Part shown: piece by piece, positions 54,445 through 62,853 of the stretch
Layout of the letters: each line of letters begins with the position of its first letter
Position numbering within the stretch: position 1 is the stretch's first letter
DNA from: Rhizobium tumorigenes
GTDB taxonomy: Bacteria; Pseudomonadota; Alphaproteobacteria; Rhizobiales; Rhizobiaceae
NCBI RefSeq assembly: GCF_003240565.2
Contig: NZ_CP117255.1
Coordinates: 372,001 to 436,000 of the forward strand
Direction: 5' to 3'
DNA length: 64,000 bases
The notes under the pieces: model-generated
Told to the model about the DNA's origin: nothing
Databases searched by the model: none
Seen by the model: the letters and a program-made list of their open reading frames with translations, nothing else
Program-made: the position numbers and the translations under genes

Positions 54445-56379
54445 GTGATACGGAGTACCGCACGTCTTTGCCTGCTGTGTCTTGGGCTGCTTGTTGCCTG
54501 GGCTGCATCGGCGCAGGAGGTCATCACCGCCTTCCAGCAGGCCATCATCCTCGACAAGGACGCCTCGATGCAGGTGACCGAGACCATCGGCGTCAATGCC
54601 GAGGGCCGCGATATCCGCCATGGTATTTTCCGCGATTTCCCGCTGACGTCCCGGGATGCGACAGGCAGTACGGCGACCGTCGATTTGACGGTGCAATCGG
54701 TCAGCCGGGACGGTAGCCCTGAGCAATGGCGCAGCGAAAATATCGATGGCGGCGTTCGCATTTATATCGGGTCGGCTGACGCCAACGTCAGTCCCGGTCG
54801 GCACGAATATCAGCTGACATACAGCACCAAGCGGCAGATCCGCTATTTCGAGGACTACGACGAACTCTACTGGAACGTCACCGGTACCGGCTGGCTTTTC
54901 CCGATCCTGGAGGCGTCGGCAACGATCATGCTGCCCGAAGGTGTGAGGCCGCAGGGTCTCGATTTTGCCACCGGGCCGCTTGGATCAAAGGGTAGGAATG
55001 CCCGGGTCAACGAGGACGGCAGCGATGTCGTTTTCGAGACCACCCGGCCGTTGGCGCCAAAGGAAGGCCTGACGATAGCCATCAAGCTGGCAAAGGGCGC
55101 CGTCGATGCTCCGAGCGTCGACCAGCAGCGCGCCTGGTTCCTGCGCGACAACAGCGACCTGATCATCGCAGGTATCGGCCTGTTGCTGGTGCTGGCGTAC
55201 TATGGACGCAACTGGGTCAAGGTTGGCCGCGACCCCGAACGCGGTGTCGTCGTACCCCGCTGGGATGCGCCTGAAGGGACCTCGCCAGCCTTGGTCAACT
55301 ACATAGACAATCGCGGCTTTTCCTCCGGCGGCTGGACGGCGCTGTCCTCCGCCGCGCTCAATCTCGCCGTCAACGGCTACGTCGTGCTGGAAGATCTCGA
55401 CAGCAGCATCGTCATCCGCCGCACGGCCAAAACTGCAGCCGGCAAGCTCGATGCCGGCGAGCAGACGTTGCTGAACGCGATCGGCGGCAAGGACGACGCG
55501 CTGGTCATCGACAAGGCACACGGCGAAAAGGTCCAGGCAACCGGCGAGGCGTTCCGCGACGCGATCGAGAAGGAACACCGGAACGCTTACTACAAGAGCA
55601 ACGCGCTCTACACGTTCGGTGGCATCCTGCTGTCGCTGGTGGTGTTCGTCTGCATCGTCGTATTCGGCCGGCTGCACCAAAATGCAATGCCGCTGATCAT
55701 CGTTCCCGGCATGCTGTCGGTTTTCGGCGTCGCGGTCGCCGCCTTCATTGGAAGGTCGTTCCGTCCCAGTGCAGGCACGGTGCGCAAGGTCTTCGCGGTA
55801 CTGGCCGTTGCCTTCATCGCCTTTGTCGCCGTCTCTGTCGTCGCCATCCTCTTCGCTGCGCAGACCTCGTCGCCCGCCATCGTCGGCGACCTGCCGCTGA
55901 CGGTCGCGATCATCGGCATCTTCGCTGCCAATTGCGTCTTCTTCTTCCTGATGGGCGCGCCGACTGCCCTGGGCGCCAGGGTGATGGATGGCATCGCCGG
56001 GCTCCGGCAGTACCTGACGCTCGCCGAAAAGGACCGGATGAACATGCAGGGCGCTCCGACCATGTCGCCGAAGCATTTCGAAACCCTGCTGCCCTACGCG
56101 GTGGCGCTCGGCGTCGAAAAGCCCTGGACGAAAAGCTTCGAGAGCTGGTTTGCCGCAGCTGCTGTCGGCGGTGTCGCCTATGCGCCGGGCTGGTACGGCG
56201 GAAGCTTCGGTGCCGATAGCTTCTCAGACCGCATCGGCGGCTTCTCCTCATCGATGGCCTCGACCATAGCCTCGACGATCCCGGCTCCCGTCTCCACCTC
56301 CGACAGCGCCTTCTCCAGCAGCAGTGGCGGCAGCTCATCCGGCGGAGGCGGAGGCGGTGGAGGCGGGGGCGGGTGGTAG
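54445..56379 (+). CDS. DUF2207 membrane protein
   Basis: 644 residues: signal peptide (LCLLCLGLLVAWAASAQE), a large periplasmic DUF2207 domain (about 25-215, FQQAIILDKDASMQVTETIGVNAEG), a membrane helix near 230, cytoplasmic part, three further helices (about 390-510) and an extreme Ser/Gly tail ending in eleven Gly and Trp. GTG start with GGGGGA upstream. This family often pairs with LemA; the Gly-rich tail resembles TPM-domain proteins. Role unknown, probably envelope maintenance. Confidence 0.88.
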   Translation: MIRSTARLCLLCLGLLVAWAASAQEVITAFQQAIILDKDASMQVTETIGVNAEGRDIRHGIFRDFPLTSRDATGSTATVDLTVQSVSRDGSPEQWRSENIDGGVRIYIGSADANVSPGRHEYQLTYSTKRQIRYFEDYDELYWNVTGTGWLFPILEASATIMLPEGVRPQGLDFATGPLGSKGRNARVNEDGSDVVFETTRPLAPKEGLTIAIKLAKGAVDAPSVDQQRAWFLRDNSDLIIAGIGLLLVLAYYGRNWVKVGRDPERGVVVPRWDAPEGTSPALVNYIDNRGFSSGGWTALSSAALNLAVNGYVVLEDLDSSIVIRRTAKTAAGKLDAGEQTLLNAIGGKDDALVIDKAHGEKVQATGEAFRDAIEKEHRNAYYKSNALYTFGGILLSLVVFVCIVVFGRLHQNAMPLIIVPGMLSVFGVAVAAFIGRSFRPSAGTVRKVFAVLAVAFIAFVAVSVVAILFAAQTSSPAIVGDLPLTVAIIGIFAANCVFFFLMGAPTALGARVMDGIAGLRQYLTLAEKDRMNMQGAPTMSPKHFETLLPYAVALGVEKPWTKSFESWFAAAAVGGVAYAPGWYGGSFGADSFSDRIGGFSSSMASTIASTIPAPVSTSDSAFSSSSGGSSSGGGGGGGGGGGW

Positions 56380-56410
56380 TTGAGGTATCCACGGTAAGTG
56401 GGGGTATTTA

Positions 56411-56459
56411 CCTCCCCCTTGAGGGGGAGGTCGCGGCGAAGCCGCGGGTGGGGGTGATG
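56411..56459 (+). repeat. Composite palindromic repeat, copy 1
   Basis: CCTCCCCCT-TG-AGGGGGAGG (56411-56430), then CGCGGC-GAA-GCCGCG (56432-56446), then GGTGGGGGTGAT. Two adjoining hairpins with a G-rich tail. The same unit recurs inverted at 56497-56548. Confidence 0.85.
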
Positions 56460-56496
56460 GTTGTTGAAACCAGGGGCCATACCCGTTTGTGAGGCG

Positions 56497-56548
56497 GATC
56501 ACCCCGCCCCGTCGCTTCGCGCCGACCCTCCCCCTCAAGGGGAGGGTG
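56497..56548 (-). repeat. Composite palindromic repeat, copy 2 (inverted)
   Basis: The reverse complement of this stretch aligns with copy 1 along its whole length: ACCCTCCCC/GGGGAGGGT stem at 56525-56547, a GCG/CGC-type middle hairpin, and CACCCCGCCCC at the other end. It lies just before the DUF559 gene. Confidence 0.82.
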
Positions 56549-56593
56549 TGCCATTTGCAAGCTCGCCGTGCAGCGCGTCAAAGGGAGCCAAGC

Positions 56594-57049
56594 ATGCCAA
56601 AAAAGCCTTCACAGCTGAGCCGTTTTAAGGTGGTCAACAGCCGTCGGCTCCGCGTCGATGCCACGGATGCGGAGGTAAAGTTATGGCGCCATCTCTGGCG
56701 CATTCCCATTGAGGGTACGCATTTCAGACGGCAGGTCCCTATCGGTAAGTACTTCGCGGATTTTGCCTGTCATCAGATCGGTCTGATCATCGAGCTGGAC
56801 GGCAGCCAGCATGCTGAAGCCGCCGCCGGGCGATACGATCTCGAACGGACGAGCTTCCTCGAAAGCCAGGGTTATCAAGTTATCCGATTTTGGAATGCCG
56901 ATGTCCTCTCCGAGCTTGACGCGGTCCTCGACACCATATTTGCCATTGTGCAGCAGCGACAAATTTTGCTAGCAGAAGCCGACCGTTTTCACCCCACCCC
57001 GGCACTGAGTGCCGACCCTCCACCTCTCGGGGAGGGTGAGGAATATTGA
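56594..57049 (+). CDS. DUF559 endonuclease (Vsr/PD-(D/E)XK-like)
   Basis: About 151 residues. The DUF559 core shows [19 protein letters not shown], then [11 protein letters not shown]: the D...ELD-G-Q-H arrangement of Vsr-like PD-(D/E)XK nucleases. It continues with [20 protein letters not shown], typical of the family. ATG 56594 has GGGAG six bases upstream. Palindromic repeats stand directly before the gene, and the last 20 or so codons ([20 protein letters not shown]) are themselves a repeat copy. The stop is directly before glyS. Role unknown; repair or repeat mobility are candidates. Confidence 0.85.
   Translation: MPKKPSQLSRFKVVNSRRLRVDATDAEVKLWRHLWRIPIEGTHFRRQVPIGKYFADFACHQIGLIIELDGSQHAEAAAGRYDLERTSFLESQGYQVIRFWNADVLSELDAVLDTIFAIVQQRQILLAEADRFHPTPALSADPPPLGEGEEY
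56988..57041 (-). repeat. Composite palindromic repeat, copy 3, inside the DUF559 3' end
   Basis: Same orientation as copy 2: CACCCCACCCC, then GGCAC-TGA-GTGCC (57001-57013), then ACCCTCC...GGAGGGT (57015-57037). It is diverged from copy 2 but collinear. Its GGAGGGTGAGG end is the ribosome binding region of glyS. Confidence 0.75.
57031..57041 (+). promoter_or_regulatory. glyS ribosome binding site supplied by the repeat
   Basis: GGAGGGTGAGG ends nine bases before the glyS ATG at 57051 and forms the right arm of the repeat's hairpin with ACCCTCC at 57015-57021, so folding could hide part of it. Confidence 0.6.
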
Positions 57050-57050
57050 C

Positions 57051-59285
57051 ATGCCCGATCTCCTGCTTGAACTTCGCTCCGAGGAAATTCCAGCCCGCAT
57101 GCAGCGCAAGGCCGCGGGAGACCTGAAGAAGCTTGTCACCGACGCACTGGTCGAGGCGGGCCTGTCCTACGAGGGTGCGCGGGAATACTGGACGCCGCGG
57201 CGCCTGACGCTCGATATTCGCGGACTGACCGCCCGTTCCGCCGATGTCCGCGAGGAGCGCAAGGGGCCGCGTCGCGATGCCAACGCCCAGGCGATCGAAG
57301 GCTTCCTGCGCGCCGCAGGGCTGTCGTCCATCGACGAAGCGCAGATACAGAGCGATCCCAAGAAGGGCGAATTCTACGTCGCAATCATCGCCAGGCCCGG
57401 CCGCGCTGCCGAGGACATCATTGCCGATGTCATGCCCGGTATCATCCGCAATTTCCCCTGGTCGAACACGATGCGCTGGGGTGCTGCTTCAGCAAAGCCC
57501 GGCTCGCTGCGCTGGGTCCGCCCGCTGCAGTCGATCGTCTGTACCTTCGGCACCGAACACGAAGGCACTGTCGTCATCCCGTTCGATATCGACGGTATCG
57601 TCGCGTCCGACGTCACCTATGGCCACCGTTTCCACGCGCCCGCAGCGATCACGGTCAAGCGTTTCGACGACTATGTTGCCGGCCTCGAGAGAGCCAAGGT
57701 CATCCTCGACGCCGAGCGCCGCAAGGAAATCATCGCCGCCGATGCCGCAAACCTGGCCTTTGCCAGCGGACTGGAACTGGTCGACGATCCAGCCCTGCTC
57801 GAGGAGGTTTCCGGCCTCGTCGAATGGCCGCAGGTGCTGATGGGCGAGTTCGAGGCGGATTACCTGACGATCCCCTCCGAAATCATCCGCCTGACGATCA
57901 AGACCAACCAAAAGTGCTTCGTCACTCGTCCCCAGGGCAGCGAGACACTTTCCAACAAGTTCGTTTTGATCGCCAATATCGAGGCCAGCGACGGTGGGGC
58001 GGAAATCATCCACGGCAACGGTAAGGTCGTGCGCGCGCGCCTATCCGACGCGCTACACTTCTGGAAGCGCGACCAGAGCGATCTTCCCGACCTCGACACG
58101 CTGCAGGCGTCGGCCGCAAAATTCAATCTCGACCTCGGCAAGCCGCTCGACCAGCGCATGGCCAAGCTCGATGCCCTCAACGTCACCTTCCATGCCAAGC
58201 TCGGAAGCCAGGGCGAGCGCGTCGCGCGCATCCGCCGCCTCGCTGCAGCACTGGCAGCGGTAACCGGTGCCGAGGCAGGTCTCGTAGACCGCGCCGTCGT
58301 GCTGGCGAAGGCCGACCTGCGCACCGAAGCCGTTGGCGAATTTCCGGAGTTGCAGGGGCTGATGGGCCGGAAATATGCGGCTCTCCAGGGCGAGGACCCA
58401 TCCGTTGCTGCTGCCATCGAAGATCACTGGAAGCCGAACGGCCCGTCTGACCGGTTGCCGGAGGACAAGGTCGGACTGACAGTGGCGCTTGCCGACAAGC
58501 TCGACACGCTCGTAGGGTTCTGGGCGATCGACGAGAAGCCGACTGGCTCCAAGGACCCCTATGCGCTGCGCCGCGCAGCGCTCGGCGTGGTGCGTATCGT
58601 GCTCGAACAGCGCATCCGCCTGCCGATCATGCGTTATCTCAGCGACCACATGGCGATAGTCGATGAATCCGTCGAAATGGCTGGCCTCCGCCAGCAGATG
58701 CAGGAGCATCCGGACGGACTGATGAAGTTCGGCCACGCGAACGGCGAGCAGATGCTGGAGCGCGAGCGCGACCTGCTATCTTTCTTCCATGACCGGCTGA
58801 AAGTCTATCTGCGCGATCAGGGCGCCCGCTACGATCTGATCGATGCGGTCCTGACACCAGAGACGGACGACCTGCTGATGGTGGCCCGCCGCGTCGAGGC
58901 CCTGACCTTCTTCATCACCTCCGAAGACGGCAAGAACCTGCTTGCCGGCACCAAGCGTGCAACCCAGCTGCTTGCGGCCGAGGAGAAGAAGGGTACCGCC
59001 GTGGCCGATGCCGTGACCCCGGCTTTGTTAACGCTCGCTGCCGAGAAGGATCTGTTTGCGGCCGTCGCCAAGGCTTCCGGGGAGGCGTCTTCCGCTATCG
59101 CCACGGAGGACTTCCGCTCGGCGATGACGGCCTTGTCGACGCTGCGCTTGCCGGTTGATCGGTTCTTCACGGATGTGCTGGTCAACGACGACGACGTTGC
59201 CGTGCGCGCCAATCGCCTGGCGCTGCTCCGCCTGATCCGCGAAGCCACCGGCACAGTTGCCGATTTCTCCAAGATCTCCGGCTAA
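57051..59285 (+). CDS. glyS: Glycyl-tRNA synthetase beta subunit
   Basis: 744-residue tRNA-recognition subunit of alpha2beta2 GlyRS. It begins [18 protein letters not shown], the family signature, with [49 protein letters not shown], and the HD-like [15 protein letters not shown] segment near 445, and ends with the DALR-type helical domain ([17 protein letters not shown]). ATG 57051 is chosen; the frame is open to 57009 but would begin within the DUF559 gene. Confidence 0.96.
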   Translation: MPDLLLELRSEEIPARMQRKAAGDLKKLVTDALVEAGLSYEGAREYWTPRRLTLDIRGLTARSADVREERKGPRRDANAQAIEGFLRAAGLSSIDEAQIQSDPKKGEFYVAIIARPGRAAEDIIADVMPGIIRNFPWSNTMRWGAASAKPGSLRWVRPLQSIVCTFGTEHEGTVVIPFDIDGIVASDVTYGHRFHAPAAITVKRFDDYVAGLERAKVILDAERRKEIIAADAANLAFASGLELVDDPALLEEVSGLVEWPQVLMGEFEADYLTIPSEIIRLTIKTNQKCFVTRPQGSETLSNKFVLIANIEASDGGAEIIHGNGKVVRARLSDALHFWKRDQSDLPDLDTLQASAAKFNLDLGKPLDQRMAKLDALNVTFHAKLGSQGERVARIRRLAAALAAVTGAEAGLVDRAVVLAKADLRTEAVGEFPELQGLMGRKYAALQGEDPSVAAAIEDHWKPNGPSDRLPEDKVGLTVALADKLDTLVGFWAIDEKPTGSKDPYALRRAALGVVRIVLEQRIRLPIMRYLSDHMAIVDESVEMAGLRQQMQEHPDGLMKFGHANGEQMLERERDLLSFFHDRLKVYLRDQGARYDLIDAVLTPETDDLLMVARRVEALTFFITSEDGKNLLAGTKRATQLLAAEEKKGTAVADAVTPALLTLAAEKDLFAAVAKASGEASSAIATEDFRSAMTALSTLRLPVDRFFTDVLVNDDDVAVRANRLALLRLIREATGTVADFSKISG

Positions 59286-59303
59286 GCGTAAGGCTAAAAA
59301 TTG

Positions 59304-59324
59304 GGCGGCCCCCGGTGGGCCGCC
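59304..59324. terminator. Hairpin terminator between glyS and the phosphatase gene
   Basis: GGCGGCCC (59304-59311) pairs with GGGCCGCC (59317-59324) around CCGGT. The minus-strand side continues AATTTTTAG, giving a good terminator for the phosphatase gene and a weaker one for glyS. Confidence 0.75.
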
Positions 59325-59341
59325 GATCCGTACACAAGAAT

Positions 59342-59923
59342 TTACGTCTGGTTCCAGCGGCGGATGACCGGTTCCCCGAGGTCGTGCTCGTACCCGAGCA
59401 CGCTGATGCTCGCCGTGTCGAGAACAAGCAGCGCGCCGCCTTCTGGCGGCAGGCCGATCCAGCGGGCGCTGAGCACGCGCAGGAAATGGGCGCTGGAAAA
59501 GATCAGCACGCGGTCGTTTCGAGCCCTCAGTGCGGCAATGATGCTGTCTGCGCGCGCACCGACATCGGCGGCAGCTTCGCCTTCAGGGGCGCCATCGCGA
59601 AACAGATGCCAGTCCGGACTTGTCTTCAGGATGTCCCTCGTCGTCACCCCTTCATAGGCACCGTAATCCCATTCCGCCAGGTCCGCCTTGATCTCCCGCC
59701 GGTCGCCAAAACCGGCGAGGGCGCAAGTGTTTGAAGCGCGCATGGACGGGCTCGACCAGACGGCGTCGAAATGCTGGCCCTGCAGCCGGTCGGCCAGTTT
59801 CACGGCCGCCGCTTCGCCTGCGGCCGTCAGCGGAATGTCGGACCGGCCCGTATGCTGGCCGGAAAGGCTCCACGCCGTCTCGCCGTGCCGCACCAGGGTG
59901 ATTTCAGGCCATGCACTGCTCAT
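59342..59923 (-). CDS. Histidine phosphatase family protein (phosphoglycerate mutase-like)
   Basis: 193 residues: catalytic LVRHGETAWSLSGQHTGRSDIPLTAAG near 9-35 (RHG motif), WDYGAYEG near 89 (Glu acid), and the second His in IFSSAHFLRVLSARWIGL near 150. Similar to GpmB/CobC-type phosphatases. The substrate is not deducible; no cobalamin genes are near. It converges on glyS. Confidence 0.9.
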   Translation of the reverse strand: MSSAWPEITLVRHGETAWSLSGQHTGRSDIPLTAAGEAAAVKLADRLQGQHFDAVWSSPSMRASNTCALAGFGDRREIKADLAEWDYGAYEGVTTRDILKTSPDWHLFRDGAPEGEAAADVGARADSIIAALRARNDRVLIFSSAHFLRVLSARWIGLPPEGGALLVLDTASISVLGYEHDLGEPVIRRWNQT

Positions 59924-60040
59924 GTCGCTACCTTTCGCTCATCTGCGGCTGTCGCATCCGATAACCCCATATCGCGGCGGCGGTGCTGCCAAGTCAACTG
60001 CCGATGACGTGATGTGCGCGACAGGTCCACCGCAAGGAAA

Positions 60041-60064
60041 AACCGCCGGATCGCTCCGGCGGTT
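60041..60064 (-). terminator. Terminator of the chemotaxis receptor gene
   Basis: AACCGCCGGA (60041-60050) pairs perfectly with TCCGGCGGTT (60055-60064) around TCGC; on the minus strand GGTTTTTCC follows. It lies 29 bases past the receptor gene stop. Confidence 0.88.
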
Positions 60065-60092
60065 GTGGAAAGATTGTCGCTTTTTCCGGGCG

Positions 60093-61910
60093 TCAGGCGG
60101 CGCGGCGGGCCTGCTGCATCGTGGGGCGGCCATCGCCGATGCGGAAGCCGCGGATCAGGTCGAGCAGCTCCTCGGTGTCGCTGGCCAGCGTTTCGGCCGA
60201 AGCCGTGGTCTCTTCCGCCATGGCTGCGTTCTGCTGGGTGGCGGCGTCGAGCTGGTTCATGGCGGTGGAAATGGAGCGCAGCGTCGTGTCCTGTTCGGAG
60301 GCGCTGTGGGCGATCTTCGAGACAATCTCGTTGGCCGCCTTGATCTGTCCGGAGATGCGCTTCAGCGCCTCGCCGGCGTCGCCGACCAGGCGGACGCCGT
60401 GCTCGACCTGCGTCGAGGATCGGGCGATCTGCTCCTTGATTTCCTTGGCGGCGGCCGCTGAGCGTTGCGCCAGTTCGCGGACCTCTTGTGCGACAACGGC
60501 AAAGCCCTTGCCGGCCTCACCGGCGCGGGCAGCCTCGACACCGGCATTGAGCGCCAGAAGGTTCGTCTGGAAGGCGATCTCGTCGATGACTCCGATGATC
60601 TTGCCGATTTCCGTGGACGACTGTTCGATGCCGCTCATGGCGCCGATCGCCTGTGCCACGACGCCATCGCTGCGAGAAGCTTCGATGCTGATGGTGTCGA
60701 CGCGCTTGCTGGCCTCATGGGCGCCTTCCGCAGTCTGGCGGACGGCAACGGTCAACTCATCGAGAGCTGCCGATGTTTCCTCGAGGCTGGCGGCCTGGCG
60801 TTCCGTGCGTTGCGACAATTCGTTGGAGGCGCGTCGGATCTCTTCTTTCGAGACGCCGATGTCGTTGCCCTTGGAGTTGACGCGGCTCATCGCCGCTTCG
60901 AGATGCGACAGGGCTTCGTTGAAGTTGTTGCGCAGTCCGGCATAGCTGGCGCCGAGGTCGCCGCAGCGGATGGTCAAGTCGCCCTTCGCCAGTTGTTCGA
61001 GCGATTCGCCGATGGTCGCAACAACGCGGGCCTGTAAGTCGGCCTGGTCCTGCTGATGGCGAGCGTTCTCCTGGCGCTCGGCACTGATCTGTCGTTCCTG
61101 GGCAGCCTGCAGCTCGGCCAGCGTGTGCCGCTCGCGAATCTTCTGCTGCAGCGATTGTGTCGCTTTCGCCATCATGCCGACTTCGTTGTGAAGGCCGGTG
61201 TGCGGGATCGCAAGGGTAACGTCCTCGTCCGCGACGGCATTCAGTGCGCCGCGTACATCGGCCAGTGGCCCGGAGATGCTGCGAATGACATAGAGTGCGG
61301 CAGCAATAGCGACTACGAAGACCGCAAGGCCGACCAGCAGCGTTTCAAGGATCGTCGCCCTTACCTGCGCTTCCAGGTCGTCCATGTAGACGCCGGTCGC
61401 GAGCGTGATGTGCCATGGCATAAAGACCTTGGCATAGGCGCTCTTGCGGAAGAATGCATCGGCGGGCTGTTGCGGCTTGGGGCCGTAGAAATCGACGACA
61501 CCACCACCGGCATTGCCGACCTTGACCAGTTCGTCGCGGTACATGTTGCCCTTCGGATCGGGCTTGCCCTTGTTGCTAAGCCCAAGCTTTGAGGTGTCGT
61601 AGTGAATTTTCATGACGACATTGTCGTCATAGCCGAAGAGGTATCCGTCCGGTTCGAACCGCACGCGAGAAAGCAGCTCGAATGCCTGCGCCTGCGCCTG
61701 CTCGTGTGTCAGCGTGCCGGCCTTTTCGCGATCGTAATATTGCTGGAGAATTGACAGCCCGGACTCGACCTGCGTGCGCAGCAGTGCATAGCGCTCGTGG
61801 TAGATGGCTGCCGCAGAACTTTGGATTTGATAATAGGTGACGCCAGCAAAGGCGATCATCAGGCCGGTAACCAGCATCATCAGCTGGGTCGAAATTCGCA
61901 GGTTCTTCAT
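60093..61910 (-). CDS. Methyl-accepting chemotaxis protein with a Cache sensor
   Basis: About 605 residues: helix 1 (LMMLVTGLMIAFAGVTYY), periplasmic single Cache domain (about 30-180; GYLFGYDDNVVMKIHYD, PADAFFRKSAYAKVFMPWHITLATGVYMDDL), helix 2 (about 188-210), two HAMP-like segments, and the signalling hairpin with tip EIAFQTNLLALNAGVEAARAGEAGKGFAVVAQEVR. The fold suggests small carboxylates as ligands. There is no C-terminal NWETF-like CheR/CheB tether. ATG 61910 has GAGG upstream. No che genes are adjacent. Confidence 0.94.
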   Translation of the reverse strand: MKNLRISTQLMMLVTGLMIAFAGVTYYQIQSSAAAIYHERYALLRTQVESGLSILQQYYDREKAGTLTHEQAQAQAFELLSRVRFEPDGYLFGYDDNVVMKIHYDTSKLGLSNKGKPDPKGNMYRDELVKVGNAGGGVVDFYGPKPQQPADAFFRKSAYAKVFMPWHITLATGVYMDDLEAQVRATILETLLVGLAVFVVAIAAALYVIRSISGPLADVRGALNAVADEDVTLAIPHTGLHNEVGMMAKATQSLQQKIRERHTLAELQAAQERQISAERQENARHQQDQADLQARVVATIGESLEQLAKGDLTIRCGDLGASYAGLRNNFNEALSHLEAAMSRVNSKGNDIGVSKEEIRRASNELSQRTERQAASLEETSAALDELTVAVRQTAEGAHEASKRVDTISIEASRSDGVVAQAIGAMSGIEQSSTEIGKIIGVIDEIAFQTNLLALNAGVEAARAGEAGKGFAVVAQEVRELAQRSAAAAKEIKEQIARSSTQVEHGVRLVGDAGEALKRISGQIKAANEIVSKIAHSASEQDTTLRSISTAMNQLDAATQQNAAMAEETTASAETLASDTEELLDLIRGFRIGDGRPTMQQARRAA

Positions 61911-62201
61911 CAGGCCTCGCAACGGAATAGGTTCGATTATCCCGGTGCGGTATCCTACCGCTTGATCTTGCGCCGTCGATCATGACGCATCTGTTGCTGC
62001 TAATTTGACATGCTGCTTCCGGTACGGCGAAGTTGCATCGCGTTCACCTAACAATGCTTTAAAGCTGTCAATATTTAGGGCTCCTATCGGCTTTAATAGA
62101 GATGATTGTCACCGTAACGGCGCATCCGAGAGTTTTCAGCCCCCAATGCTGCGAGAAACGGCGGTGAGAGCGAATATCTCTCGGCATCTGCGAAAATAAA
62201 A

Positions 62202-62231
62202 ATGCGCCCCTGCTTCTCTTCAGGGACGCAT
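62202..62231 (-). terminator. Terminator of the HPE1-like gene
   Basis: ATGCGCCCCTG (62202-62212) pairs with CAGGGACGCAT (62221-62231) with one C/A mismatch. On the minus strand a TTTTTATTTT tract follows, a clear intrinsic terminator. Confidence 0.85.
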
Positions 62232-62251
62232 CTTTCTGCCTTTCGGCGCAC

Positions 62252-62276
62252 CCCTATCGACTGGAGTTCGATAGGG
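62252..62276. repeat. Second hairpin downstream of the HPE1-like gene
   Basis: CCCTATCGA (62252-62260) and TCGATAGGG (62268-62276) form a 9-bp perfect stem around CTGGAGT, 15 bases after the stop codon. There is no T-tract, so it may protect the 3' end of the mRNA. Confidence 0.6.
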
Positions 62277-62291
62277 AGGGGAATAAACGGC

Positions 62292-62738
62292 CTACTGAAG
62301 GCGCAACTGGAAATCCGAGGTGTCGAGAGGCTTGGCCAGTGGCGTGGCTGCGGCGATCGCTGCCGTCATCGCACTGCGATCGATGCCGTCAGGCGATACC
62401 CCGGCTGCGGCCAGTGCTTCCGGCGACGCCTTGCTGATGAATACGACCGGCGATCCGCCCAGCCAGGCTTCGGTGCGGACGACCTTTTGCTCGCCGTTGA
62501 TCTGGCGCACCACGGTCGTCTGCGTGCCTACGGGGAGTTCGGGAACCACATAGCTTTTCTTGGCGACCTCCTGCTTGATCGGCGCGCAATCGACGCAGAC
62601 CTTAGCCTGGATGCTGTCGCCGCTGGTGCGCGTCGTGCCGTCGAGCGTCAGGAACGACGATGCCATCGCGGAGCTGCCGATCAGCATGGCCGAACTGCCG
62701 ATCAAAACGAATGCTGCAATCAGGATCGTGGGACGCAT
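62292..62738 (-). CDS. Small secreted protein, HPE1-like domain
   Basis: About 148 residues with a signal peptide (LIAAFVLIGSSAMLIGSSAMASS) that contains the heptapeptide LIGSSAM twice, from a 21-bp tandem duplication. The mature part has a CVDCAPIK motif and VVRQINGEQKVVRTEAWLGGSPVVFISKASPEAL, which I recall from Rhizobiaceae proteins annotated as plant virulence effector HPE1-like. The real function is unknown. ATG 62738 has GGAGAG upstream. Confidence 0.75.
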   Translation of the reverse strand: MRPTILIAAFVLIGSSAMLIGSSAMASSFLTLDGTTRTSGDSIQAKVCVDCAPIKQEVAKKSYVVPELPVGTQTTVVRQINGEQKVVRTEAWLGGSPVVFISKASPEALAAAGVSPDGIDRSAMTAAIAAATPLAKPLDTSDFQLRLQ

Positions 62739-62853
62739 GAAACTCTCCATCGGATACTGGGAAGAGATTAGCGCGCCTTTGTTTCCATCCGGTCAGAGGA
62801 ATCGGTAAAACTTTATCGGAAACGCGGATTTGGGGCAGGAAAGGGTCGTCCGA

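Larger units (their letters stand above)
61911..62291. other. Intergenic region between the receptor and the HPE1-like gene
   Basis: No gene is supported. It contains the receptor promoter (both flanking genes are on the minus strand) and two hairpins behind the HPE1-like gene, listed separately. The middle part (about 62030-62130) is AT-rich. Confidence 0.5.

Noticed and set aside
56460..56593. N-terminal extension of the DUF559 frame back to 56489
   Set aside because: The extension is encoded by the palindromic repeat and lacks a ribosome site; ATG 56594 has GGGAG at the right distance.
56401..57050. CRISPR-like array
   Set aside because: The repeats are only three, inverted relative to each other, internally palindromic and unevenly spaced, so they are REP-like elements and not a CRISPR array.
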